Shown here: piece after piece, positions 1-5,439 of the stretch
Numbering within the stretch: the stretch's first letter is position 1
Layout of the letters: each line of letters opens with the position of its first letter
Virus record (IMG/VR): IMGVR_UViG_3300030099_000365
Span: 1 to 24,511 of that record
Reading direction: 5' to 3' (one strand)
From: a virus
Length of the DNA stretch: 24,511 nucleotides
Position numbers and translations under genes: made by a program
The notes under the pieces: model-generated
What the model was told of the DNA's origin: nothing
What the model saw: the letters and a program-made list of their open reading frames with translations, nothing else
Databases searched by the model: none

Positions 1-657
1 TGTACCTGCGGCTTCGGATATTACAAACCGTGGGTTGTTGATAAGTTCAAACGCACCTGCCACAGATATCAATACGTTTGAGTACGCATTTACTTTTTCT
101 TCGGGCCAATCTTTAACATTAGTCTGATCTCCCTGAAACATAAGCCCTTTCTTTGGATGATACCCTCCGATAGATACTGGCTTGGTTAGGGGAGCGGCAA
201 GCATGACGGAAGTAACACCATCCTCAAAGTATTGAGTAAGCACACCAGAATTTCTTACGCCCACATGTCTAGTTATTTCACTCAACCGTATATAACACAA
301 CTCTGATGGAGGACGTGTAAACTCACTAAGACGTATCTCATTAAACTCGACATCATCAAATTGATCTCCGTAATCCTTTATCATATCGGTAAACTCGTCA
401 CCCATATAATACAGATCACTTATTTTGAGACGCTGCACCACCTCTCGCATTGCTAGTTTCTCATCAAATCCAAACGTTTCTCCGTCACCAGTATCTATTA
501 TATGTCGGTATGCGCGGAGAGTGTCTTCAATAGTTTCAATAAACCCTTCACGATTGCCAATCTCTGGCACGTACCCACTTTCTAGTTGTAACTTCCCCTC
601 ATCATTTTCGTCAGCCACAGCCATAGTAGGCTCTTTAAGTATACGCTGCTCTGCCAT
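1..657 (-). CDS. Unknown protein, last visible gene of the MoxR/VWA operon (partial, C-terminus off the left edge)
   Basis: An open frame of 219 codons runs from an ATG at 657 to the window edge without a stop. The start overlaps the stop of the VWA gene as TGATG, and GGGAGG lies about 8 bases upstream, so translation is probably coupled. The visible part is acidic in its first 100 residues, with stretches such as GYVPEIGNREGF and DDVEFNEIRLSEF, and becomes more mixed later (HPKKGLMFQGDQ). I see no membrane segment, signal peptide or catalytic motif, and I do not recognise the family. Its position directly behind the ATPase and VWA genes suggests it is a substrate or partner of that module, but this is inference only. 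The gene is probably real given its length, its start signal and the coupled overlap. Confidence 0.8.
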   Translation of the reverse strand, partial: MAEQRILKEPTMAVADENDEGKLQLESGYVPEIGNREGFIETIEDTLRAYRHIIDTGDGETFGFDEKLAMREVVQRLKISDLYYMGDEFTDMIKDYGDQFDDVEFNEIRLSEFTRPPSELCYIRLSEITRHVGVRNSGVLTQYFEDGVTSVMLAAPLTKPVSIGGYHPKKGLMFQGDQTNVKDWPEEKVNAYSNVLISVAGAFELINNPRFVISEAAGT

Positions 658-1892
658 CACATGTTCCTCCCTTTGACGTGCACAGTTTTGCCACAGTCTG
701 GCTTGGCGTTGTCATTGTCCATGATTGTCCAGAGCACAGGCATGTTCCATTGACCCCAACCACCGTACAGATACCCGTCAGTGAGCACGATACACGCTTG
801 CGCCTTGACTTGTTTCTGTGTGATGTACTCGGTAACACACCTTACGTCCGTACCCCCACCACCTTGCGGCTTAGTAGACTGTACTAGGTTTTCGATTTCA
901 TCGTCTGCGTAGCGTTCGTCCGCGCATACCTCGGTGTCCCAATACAACAGACGAATAGCCTCGGGGTGCACCGTGTCACATATCTCCTTAACTTCTGATA
1001 AGAAGACAGACAGTTCACGTTGTCCGATAGAACCAGACGTGTCGATAGCCACGACCAACTCACCGACCTTCTCACTGATACCGCTTGGCATGTAGATACC
1101 TGCGCCAATGTATCTGCGGTTTGGCTTGCGCCATGTTGAGTAGTCATTACCTGCGCACGTAGATGTGATGAAGTCACGCAATACCTCACGCCAATCCACT
1201 TGTGGTTTGAGCAGTTCAACAAGGTCACGGTCACCACCACTCCCAGTTTTACCTGCGACGAGTGCGCCTTGACGTATGGCTTCATCTATCTCCCGGGCAA
1301 GCTCACGTTGCTCATCAGGTGATAACTCGTTAGCGTCTTCCCATCCATGCTCGTCAAAGCCCGCGCCACCTCGGTTACCACCACTGCCGCCTCGGTTACC
1401 ACCATTGACACCGCCGCCATTGCCGCCACCGTTTTTCTTCAGATCGTTGAACACTTGTGCGCTGTCCCACCCACGATACTTCTCGTCAAAGCAACCACAC
1501 TCTAACTTACCATCCATCGTTGCAAAGTTATCAGTATTGTCATCCACCAGTTTGACGTTGATAACATAGTCACATGCCATGTTAGCCAAGTCAGGGTCTT
1601 CCTTGTACAGATGTTGCCACGTTGTAAGGTGACGGTATAACTTGTGATACACTTCGTGCAGTACAAGAAACCGTAGCTGTTTGTCATTCAAATCGACAAT
1701 GAAGTTCGCACCGTACACCTCGTTCTTACCGTTCGTGTATGCGGTTGGGCATTTGGTAGGGTCAGTCTCAACCCTACGCTCACCGATCATCAATACACCT
1801 GCAAGTGCGGCATACTTCGGGTTAGCCATGATATCCACGACTGCCTTCGATACACGTTGCTCTGGTGTAAGTTGTTTACCTATGGTTAACAT
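657..1892 (-). CDS. Putative metallopeptidase with C-terminal VWA-like domain (DUF2201 type)
   Basis: This 411-residue protein joins two domains. The N-terminal domain has the zinc-protease signature HEVYH at 79-83, followed by ACDYVIN at 106-112, the arrangement seen in the DUF2201 putative metallopeptidase family. A glycine/asparagine linker spans about 154-178. The C-terminal domain is VWA-like: VAIDTSGS at 281-288 is a MIDAS-type DxSxS metal site, and IVLTDG later supplies the matching acidic residue. Proteins of this layout are usually paired with a MoxR-type AAA+ ATPase, as here (2109-3200), and such pairs are thought to remodel or load metal into client proteins. The client here is unknown. 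GAGGAG precedes the start, which overlaps the 73-residue gene upstream by 17 bases. A cytoplasmic location is inferred from the lack of a signal peptide. Confidence 0.88.
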   Translation of the reverse strand: MLTIGKQLTPEQRVSKAVVDIMANPKYAALAGVLMIGERRVETDPTKCPTAYTNGKNEVYGANFIVDLNDKQLRFLVLHEVYHKLYRHLTTWQHLYKEDPDLANMACDYVINVKLVDDNTDNFATMDGKLECGCFDEKYRGWDSAQVFNDLKKNGGGNGGGVNGGNRGGSGGNRGGAGFDEHGWEDANELSPDEQRELAREIDEAIRQGALVAGKTGSGGDRDLVELLKPQVDWREVLRDFITSTCAGNDYSTWRKPNRRYIGAGIYMPSGISEKVGELVVAIDTSGSIGQRELSVFLSEVKEICDTVHPEAIRLLYWDTEVCADERYADDEIENLVQSTKPQGGGGTDVRCVTEYITQKQVKAQACIVLTDGYLYGGWGQWNMPVLWTIMDNDNAKPDCGKTVHVKGRNM

Positions 1893-2097
1893 TTTCGTTC
1901 TCCTCTATGTTCATCATTTCTTCAAATATCTTATCCCACTGCTTTTCTTTTTCTTTTGTTAGCTCCTCTACCGTCCAAGCAGCGTTATTCAAATGCTTAA
2001 TCACATTTTCCATTGCATAATCCAAAGCATCATCGTCGCTGTCGGCTTTGACATCCATTGTTACTATACAAGTAACTTCCCACTTTTTCTTTTTCAT
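1876..2097 (-). CDS. Small acidic protein of unknown function
   Basis: This 73-residue protein sits between the MoxR-type ATPase and the VWA metallopeptidase and overlaps the latter by 17 bases. AAGGAG lies about 8 bases before its ATG. The first half looks like a beta-alpha unit (WEVTCIVTMDVKADSDDDAL), a pattern of small phage proteins in which a strand of alternating hydrophobics precedes an acidic helix. The second half is highly charged and helical (EELTKEKEKQWDKIFEEM). There is no membrane segment or cysteine pair. Its place inside a coupled operon suggests an accessory role with the ATPase and VWA proteins, but the sequence shows no more than that. Confidence 0.75.
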   Translation of the reverse strand: MKKKKWEVTCIVTMDVKADSDDDALDYAMENVIKHLNNAAWTVEELTKEKEKQWDKIFEEMMNIEENENVNHR

Positions 2098-2108
2098 TGT
2101 TGTACTCC

Positions 2109-3200
2109 TTATACTTTATCTGCGGCGAACATGTAGTTGTTTGCCATAGCCCACTGCGTGAACTTTTTGTTGGTCATAACCATTGACTGCTTACTGTACT
2201 TCGGCGCACGTACACCGTTGGCGAACATGCCCTGTGCCTCTTTGTCGAGACGTGGCAAGTAATCCATCCAAGCATTGAGCCATTCTTTCTCTAAACTTGC
2301 TAGGGTGCGATACACCACCATACAAACGGCTGCGGCACTGTCGGGTACTTTTGCGCCTTTCGGATCATCTTTGATTGACTGTAAGCTAGGCAGTTGGTCA
2401 GCCAGTTTGACAAACGCCATCAAGTCCATCGCGCCACGGTCACCGATTGTACCCATGAGCATAGCGGTCAGGGTCTGGTCATCAAACTTGTCACGCACCT
2501 TGAGCCAATCAGATGCGGCTTCGAGTGAACGCGGTGTGACAAACGCCGCACGTTGTGACTTCGGATGGTAGATGTATGGGTTCTCGTCTGGATCTTTTAC
2601 GTCCTCGAATGACAAGAATAGTTGTGGGTTGTCTTTACACCAACCAAGTAATGTGTGGTCAATGTCGTTGTTGATGCCCCACTCAATCCATTCAAGGTTG
2701 CTCGGTTTGCGAGCAGTCACCACCGTGATGCGGTTACGTGCATGTGGTGGTAACAAGTCACCCACACCCTCTGCGCCAAGGTTCGTCGTTGCGAACACGA
2801 TACTGTCAGGGTGCAGTGCGTACGATCCGATCTTACGTTCTAGCATAAGACGTAACAGTGCGAGCTTCACTGATGGATTAGCTTTGCCATACTCGTCGAT
2901 CATCAATATGATAGGCGCGTTGATGTGTGCACCCAATTCTTCGTTAGTGGCGTAACTAACAAAACCTTGACCATCAGCGGTCTTGATGTTGGGTAGCGTA
3001 ATGTCACCCAAGTCTTTTGTGGTACAGTCAAAGTAACACGCGGTATGCGTAGGATTACGTCTTGACAACTCAGTGAGTAGTGACGATTTGCCAGTACCCA
3101 TGTGACCTTGTACCAGTGTGGTACGTTTGTTACCACCTGCTTCGACACCCTCTAGAATTTGATCTAGATTAAGTGCGTACATTTGTTGTGCATTGCTCAT
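2109..3200 (-). CDS. MoxR-type AAA+ ATPase
   Basis: This 363-residue protein carries a full AAA+ core. Walker A is GHMGTGKS at 32-39, Walker B is IILMIDEYGKA at 97-107, a sensor-1 segment is VFATTN at 135-140, and the arginine-rich PPHARNR at 151-157 sits where MoxR proteins place their arginine finger. The DEYGKAN sequence after Walker B resembles the MoxR/CobS subgroup. Such ATPases form hexameric rings and act with a VWA partner to remodel target proteins or help insert metal cofactors; the VWA partner is two genes downstream. AAGGAG is spaced about 7 bases from the ATG. An 11-base gap separates it from the DUF3150-like gene upstream. The C-terminal third has no motif that I recognise. Clients are unknown. 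Confidence 0.92.
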   Translation of the reverse strand: MSNAQQMYALNLDQILEGVEAGGNKRTTLVQGHMGTGKSSLLTELSRRNPTHTACYFDCTTKDLGDITLPNIKTADGQGFVSYATNEELGAHINAPIILMIDEYGKANPSVKLALLRLMLERKIGSYALHPDSIVFATTNLGAEGVGDLLPPHARNRITVVTARKPSNLEWIEWGINNDIDHTLLGWCKDNPQLFLSFEDVKDPDENPYIYHPKSQRAAFVTPRSLEAASDWLKVRDKFDDQTLTAMLMGTIGDRGAMDLMAFVKLADQLPSLQSIKDDPKGAKVPDSAAAVCMVVYRTLASLEKEWLNAWMDYLPRLDKEAQGMFANGVRAPKYSKQSMVMTNKKFTQWAMANNYMFAADKV

Positions 3201-3211
3201 TGTTTTTCTCC

Positions 3212-4183
3212 TTATATATCCAATGATGGTAGCTGTGCGATTGCTTCGTCCACCGCACGTTTAGTTTCGGTGCGCAAGTATTCATCCTCACGCAAGGCGT
3301 CAGGCGTCACACCATTGAGTGCATCGTCTAACTTGTCAGCCATGGCTGTCATTTGTGTTGAACCTGTCACATTACACACGCGCAAGAGTTCAACCATCTC
3401 GGACACGTTCTCGACCAAACTGTCACGAAATACTTTCTTCTTCTCGTTGTCACCATAGTCCAGACGCTCCGACATACGTTTGAGCACGTCATGTGTGCGA
3501 TACCACACGTCGTTCATAGCGTTACTCAGTTGTGTACTGTAATAACTTACATAGTGTTCCTTGATCTCGTCCGCTGCTTCGTTGGCTATGTCGATACGAA
3601 AATCACCTGCATCGGGTAGCGGTATGTATGTCAGACGGAACTTGAACTTCTGTCGCAACGCCTCGATGGTGGGATAGTCATCACGGTGAAACAAGTCACC
3701 AAGCTTGGCTTGTGCTTGCGTGATTTCCCAGTCGTATGCGTCAAGAAAGTTATCGACCAGACGATTGAACTCGTCTTGCACCGCAGTCATTGCCTCGTTG
3801 TACTTGAAATACTGAGCCGTGGGTAACAGACGCAGACCAGTATCCGACCATGGCATTGTCATGCCGTAGTGTACGTTGCGTGAGTTACCGACAAACTTCT
3901 GTACCGCAGATAGTTCGGCGCAGTCACCCAGTAGCTTTTTGTTTACGTTCGCCACACCTGATGTTGCGTGGTTTTGCGTGGTAACTTCTTTGGATGCGCG
4001 GCGGTCTAGCTTGCGACCTGTCCAATGCGATACACTTAGTTCGACGAGCATTGAACTCGACGAGATTGTGGGTGCTGCCGCCTCTGGTGCAGCGTCTATG
4101 TTTACGATAGGCATGTTTTTCTCCTTTGCGACAGCCGCTATGTTTGCTTCCATATCACTTTTATTTCCATTCATTACGTTCAT
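3212..4183 (-). CDS. DUF3150-like protein
   Basis: This is a protein of about 323 residues, mostly helical and charged, with the segment VELSVSHWTGRKLDRR near its N-terminus. That segment and the gene's place before a MoxR-type ATPase and a VWA protein resemble the DUF3150 group. I recall the family by pattern and cannot confirm it here. Two in-frame starts have good ribosome sites: ATG at 4183 behind GGAG (6 bases), and ATG at 4114 behind AAAGGAG (6 bases), which would give about 300 residues. An ATG at 4195 is also in frame, but its own codon forms part of the first ribosome site. The residues between the two starts are low in structure. No enzymatic motif is visible. A role as an adaptor or regulator of the ATPase/VWA pair is inferred from context. 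Confidence 0.82.
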   Translation of the reverse strand: MNVMNGNKSDMEANIAAVAKEKNMPIVNIDAAPEAAAPTISSSSMLVELSVSHWTGRKLDRRASKEVTTQNHATSGVANVNKKLLGDCAELSAVQKFVGNSRNVHYGMTMPWSDTGLRLLPTAQYFKYNEAMTAVQDEFNRLVDNFLDAYDWEITQAQAKLGDLFHRDDYPTIEALRQKFKFRLTYIPLPDAGDFRIDIANEAADEIKEHYVSYYSTQLSNAMNDVWYRTHDVLKRMSERLDYGDNEKKKVFRDSLVENVSEMVELLRVCNVTGSTQMTAMADKLDDALNGVTPDALREDEYLRTETKRAVDEAIAQLPSLDI

Positions 4184-4199
4184 TGTTTTCTCCATTTCT

Positions 4200-4216
4200 G
4201 TTAGTGATCCACTAAC
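4200..4216. promoter_or_regulatory. Palindrome GTTAGTG-ATC-CACTAAC
   Basis: Perfect 7-base arms flank the centre ATC. It lies between the zinc-finger gene, whose stop codon it covers, and the DUF3150-like gene. It is one of six copies in this window and the only one whose right flank is G rather than A. It is probably an operator or a small RNA hairpin. Confidence 0.7.
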
Positions 4217-4427
4217 GTTTCTGATTGAGGTGTTTTAGTTCCTCTTTGTTTGTGACACGTGTGTAGTGTCCTTTCGGTGTTGGCACGATTGTCCAACCCA
4301 ATCTCTCTTCTTGTGCTTGCATGTCTCCACACTCGAGACATGTATCGTAACCGATCTGTCGGCGGCGTTCGGGGAACGGATCACCACACTCGGTGCAGGT
4401 TGCGTATGCGTTGTTATACTGTGTCAT
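4212..4427 (-). CDS. Small zinc-finger protein resembling the DksA/TraR C4 finger
   Basis: This 71-residue protein contains CTECGDPFPERR at 11-22 followed by CLEC at 30-33. This is the four-cysteine spacing and the CG-x-x-(I/F)-P-x-x-R pattern of the DksA/TraR zinc finger. The remainder (GWTIVPTPKGHYTRV, then a Lys/Glu-rich end) does not contain the coiled-coil of DksA, so it is at most the finger plus a short tail. DksA/TraR proteins bind RNA polymerase; whether this one does is untested. AGGAGG stands before the ATG at 4427, and the start overlaps the stop of the membrane-protein gene as ATGA. A longer frame reaching 4730 is open but would cover two other supported genes, so I chose 4427. 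The stop codon lies inside one of the GTTAGTG palindromes. Confidence 0.8.
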   Translation of the reverse strand: MTQYNNAYATCTECGDPFPERRRQIGYDTCLECGDMQAQEERLGWTIVPTPKGHYTRVTNKEELKHLNQKR

Positions 4428-4570
4428 GGCTTTACCTCCTGTGTGCCTAAGACTAAGCTGTCGAGAAACGGCGCGAATGCCAACCCTGCAAACAGCAAGA
4501 ATACGAGAGCCAATACCGCAACGAGTTCGGCTACACGCACTAATACTTTGAACCAGATATCGTCTGTCAT
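4424..4570 (-). CDS. Small single-helix membrane protein
   Basis: This is a 48-residue frame. After a short polar start (MTDDIWFKVLVR) it has a hydrophobic stretch of about 20 residues at roughly 14-35 (ELVAVLALVFLLFAGLAFAP) that is long enough to cross the membrane once. A short tail follows. Both ends overlap neighbours by ATGA: its start overlaps the stop of the 66-residue gene, and its stop overlaps the start of the zinc-finger gene. This marks a translationally coupled set. A ribosome site GGGGTGA lies a few bases upstream. It could be a small inner-membrane effector or a holin-like protein, but its early-operon position does not favour lysis, and no lysin is adjacent. Confidence 0.65.
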   Translation of the reverse strand: MTDDIWFKVLVRVAELVAVLALVFLLFAGLAFAPFLDSLVLGTQEVKP

Positions 4571-4767
4571 TGGTCACCCCAACGCTTGCAAGTGTGTGGG
4601 TTGTTCTTGTGCATATTGTGATACAGCGTGATAGGTTCACGTGTGTCATGCGATAGCGCACGCCGCTGGTCTTGGTTGAGACCACGATAACCTTTGCGTA
4701 CACGATGGACAAAGTTGCCGTTGGCGACATAGTCAGCGCATAGCTTGGAAAGTTCGGTATCTGTCAT
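4567..4767 (-). CDS. Unknown 66-residue protein, first gene of the leftward operon
   Basis: The protein is polar and rich in His, Arg and Asn, with segments such as NGNFVHRVRKGYRGL and TLYHNMHKNNPHTCKRWGD. It has one cysteine and no membrane segment. I do not recognise the family. It is the promoter-proximal gene of the operon that includes the zinc-finger, ATPase and VWA genes. An AAGGA lies about 10 bases upstream of the ATG, and the GTTAGTG palindrome at 4783-4799 lies just beyond that, inside the predicted leader. Its stop overlaps the next start as ATGA. The charged composition would fit a small nucleic-acid-binding or host-takeover protein, but this is a guess. Confidence 0.7.
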   Translation of the reverse strand: MTDTELSKLCADYVANGNFVHRVRKGYRGLNQDQRRALSHDTREPITLYHNMHKNNPHTCKRWGDQ

Positions 4768-4782
4768 GTTCTTGTAATCCTT

Positions 4783-4799
4783 GTTAGTGGGACACTAAC
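4783..4799. promoter_or_regulatory. Palindrome GTTAGTG-GGA-CACTAAC
   Basis: Perfect arms with centre GGA, extended to 8 bases by flanking T and A. It lies between the predicted sigma-70 promoter and the first gene of the leftward operon, about 50 bases inside the expected transcript, so it could act as an operator block or as a leader hairpin. Confidence 0.75.
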
Positions 4800-4853
4800 A
4801 GAGTTAGCTGTTAGTATCAAGTGGTATGTGGTTAAGTCTGTCATTGTCCTTAT

Positions 4854-4882
4854 ATAATATCACAAGTTACAGGCTATGTCAA
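4854..4882 (-). promoter_or_regulatory. Sigma-70-type promoter for the leftward operon
   Basis: On the minus strand TTGACA (4882-4877) is followed after exactly 17 bases by TATTAT (4859-4854). This is a full consensus -35 and a 5-of-6 -10 at the ideal spacing. Transcription would start near 4847 and read leftward into the 66-residue gene, with a leader of about 80 bases that contains the palindrome at 4783-4799. Host RNA polymerase would be expected to use it, consistent with early expression. Confidence 0.75.
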
Positions 4883-4918
4883 GTAATGGTGAGTAGTGTC
4901 ATATAATGGTAGGTGATG

Positions 4919-4936
4919 TAATGTTCCGTAATGTTC
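4919..4936 (-). repeat. Reverse-orientation iteron pair
   Basis: TAATGTTC occurs twice with two bases between. Read on the minus strand this is GAACATTA-CG-GAACATTA, the same octamer as the forward pairs to the right, with one extra spacer base. Confidence 0.7.
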
Positions 4937-4971
4937 TAATAGTGGTCAGCGTAAGTGCTTGTAAATAAAAG

Positions 4972-4986
4972 AATGTTCGAATGTTC
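4972..4986 (-). repeat. Reverse-orientation iteron pair, inner left
   Basis: AATGTTC occurs twice with one base between, which is GAACATT twice on the minus strand. It borders the AT-rich stretch to its right. Confidence 0.65.
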
Positions 4987-5102
4987 TATTTATTTATATA
5001 TTTATATATAGCTCTATAAAACGTTACAGTGTGTGGTGAGGACGCACATTGCATATGCAAAAGAGGGGGGAACAGTTTCAGAGACATATATTAAAAATTT
5101 GC

Positions 5103-5119
5103 GAACATTACGAACATTA
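5103..5119 (+). repeat. Iteron pair GAACATTA-C-GAACATTA, first copy
   Basis: Two identical octamers are separated by one base. The 17-base unit is repeated exactly at 5165-5181, and similar pairs in reverse orientation lie at 4919-4936 and 4972-4986. Confidence 0.8.
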
Positions 5120-5123
5120 TAAT

Positions 5124-5140
5124 GATTTCAATGACTTAGC
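5124..5140 (+). repeat. Dispersed repeat ending in ACTTAGC, copy 1
   Basis: GATTTCAATGACTTAGC matches the copies at 5186-5202 and 6331-6347 at most positions. The shared pattern is A(A/T)TCAAnnACTTAGC. Confidence 0.6.
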
Positions 5141-5164
5141 TGCGAACAAAGCAATTTATTTTTC

Positions 5165-5181
5165 GAACATTACGAACATTA
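5165..5181 (+). repeat. Iteron pair GAACATTA-C-GAACATTA, second copy
   Basis: An exact second copy of the 17-base unit at 5103-5119, 62 bases away. Each copy is followed within a few bases by the AAATCAAnnACTTAGC-type repeat. Confidence 0.8.
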
Positions 5182-5185
5182 CTTT

Positions 5186-5202
5186 AAAATCAATAACTTA
5201 GC
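5186..5202 (+). repeat. Dispersed repeat ending in ACTTAGC, copy 2
   Basis: AAAATCAATAACTTAGC follows the second forward iteron pair by four bases, and copy 1 follows the first iteron pair in the same way. Confidence 0.6.
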
Positions 5203-5212
5203 GTGGTGGCGT

Positions 5213-5229
5213 GTTAGTGTGTCACTAAC
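5213..5229. promoter_or_regulatory. Palindrome GTTAGTG-TGT-CACTAAC
   Basis: Perfect arms with centre TGT, flanked by T and A. It lies just right of the iteron array, 62 bases from the next copy at 5275-5291. Confidence 0.7.
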
Positions 5230-5241
5230 ATTAACTTATTA

Positions 5242-5271
5242 GGCGCTACGCTTCTCTAAGAACTGGCATCA
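5242..5271 (-). repeat. 30-base repeat, copy A
   Basis: This copy and 5363-5392 agree at all but about four of 30 positions and share the uninterrupted core CTCTAAGAACTGGCATCA. Each lies beside a minus-strand terminator in a stretch without a gene. It may be a promoter for a phage-specific factor or part of a small RNA. Confidence 0.65.
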
Positions 5272-5274
5272 CTT

Positions 5275-5291
5275 GTTAGTGTATCACTAAC
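5275..5291. promoter_or_regulatory. Palindrome GTTAGTG-TAT-CACTAAC
   Basis: Perfect arms with centre TAT. On the minus strand it begins immediately after the T-tract of the terminator at 5292-5317, so transcripts that read through would contain it first. Confidence 0.7.
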
Positions 5292-5317
5292 AAAAAAAGC
5301 CCCACATGACGTGGGGC
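5292..5317 (-). terminator. Intrinsic terminator, leftward
   Basis: On the minus strand GCCCCAC and GTGGGGC form a 7-base GC-rich stem with a 5-base loop, followed by seven T's. It lies about 85 bases beyond the terminator at 5401-5432, with no gene between, so it is either a backup or the end of a short untranslated RNA. Confidence 0.85.
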
Positions 5318-5362
5318 AGTAGGTGTTGTCTAGCAATGCACTGTGTGTATAGCACCTTGTCG

Positions 5363-5392
5363 GGCGTTACGCAACTCTAAGAACTGGCATCA
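5363..5392 (-). repeat. 30-base repeat, copy B
   Basis: Second copy of the repeat at 5242-5271. It lies directly left of the terminator at 5401-5432. Confidence 0.65.
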
Positions 5393-5400
5393 TTGGGCAC

Positions 5401-5432
5401 AAAAAAATGCCCAACCACCGGAGTGATTGGGC
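5401..5432 (-). terminator. Intrinsic terminator of the 199-residue gene, with a UNCG-type loop
   Basis: On the minus strand GCCCAATCAC pairs with GTGGTTGGGC (one G-T wobble) across the loop TCCG. C(UCCG)G belongs to the very stable UNCG tetraloop class. A and seven T's follow. The hairpin begins 7 bases past the stop codon at 5440. A second, competing pairing (5393-5399 with 5408-5414) would enclose the T-tract. Confidence 0.9.
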
Positions 5433-5439
5433 GAGAGTG

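Larger units (their letters stand above)
4919..5202. other. Iteron-like array around an AT-rich core, candidate replication origin
   Basis: Eight GAACATT heptamers lie in the non-coding region. Four on the left are in reverse orientation (AATGTTC within 4919-4936 and 4972-4986) and four on the right are forward (5103-5119 and 5165-5181), each in close pairs 8-10 bases apart. The stretch 4986-5022 between the two halves is almost pure A/T. Two copies of AAATCAAnnACTTAGC follow the right-hand pairs. Direct iterons plus an easily melted core next to early genes are usual for phage origins. No initiator gene is seen in the window, and a large regulator-binding region is the alternative. Confidence 0.5.

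Noticed and set aside
884-1285. 133-residue leftward frame inside the VWA gene
   Set aside because: It overlaps the metallopeptidase-VWA gene in a different frame and lacks a ribosome site; the VWA frame has clear motifs throughout.
2943-2960. Seventh GTTAGTG-like palindrome inside the ATPase gene
   Set aside because: The arms are only six bases with a six-base centre, so it does not fit the 7-3-7 pattern, and the sequence is explained by coding.
4212-4730. 172-residue leftward frame that extends the zinc-finger gene upstream
   Set aside because: The extra 101 residues cover two other coupled genes in other frames, and AGGAGG marks the internal ATG at 4427 as the real start.
4770-5439. Search for tRNA genes or small coding frames in the long gap
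   Set aside because: No cloverleaf pattern and no frame with a good start signal was found; the content is repeats, a promoter and terminators.
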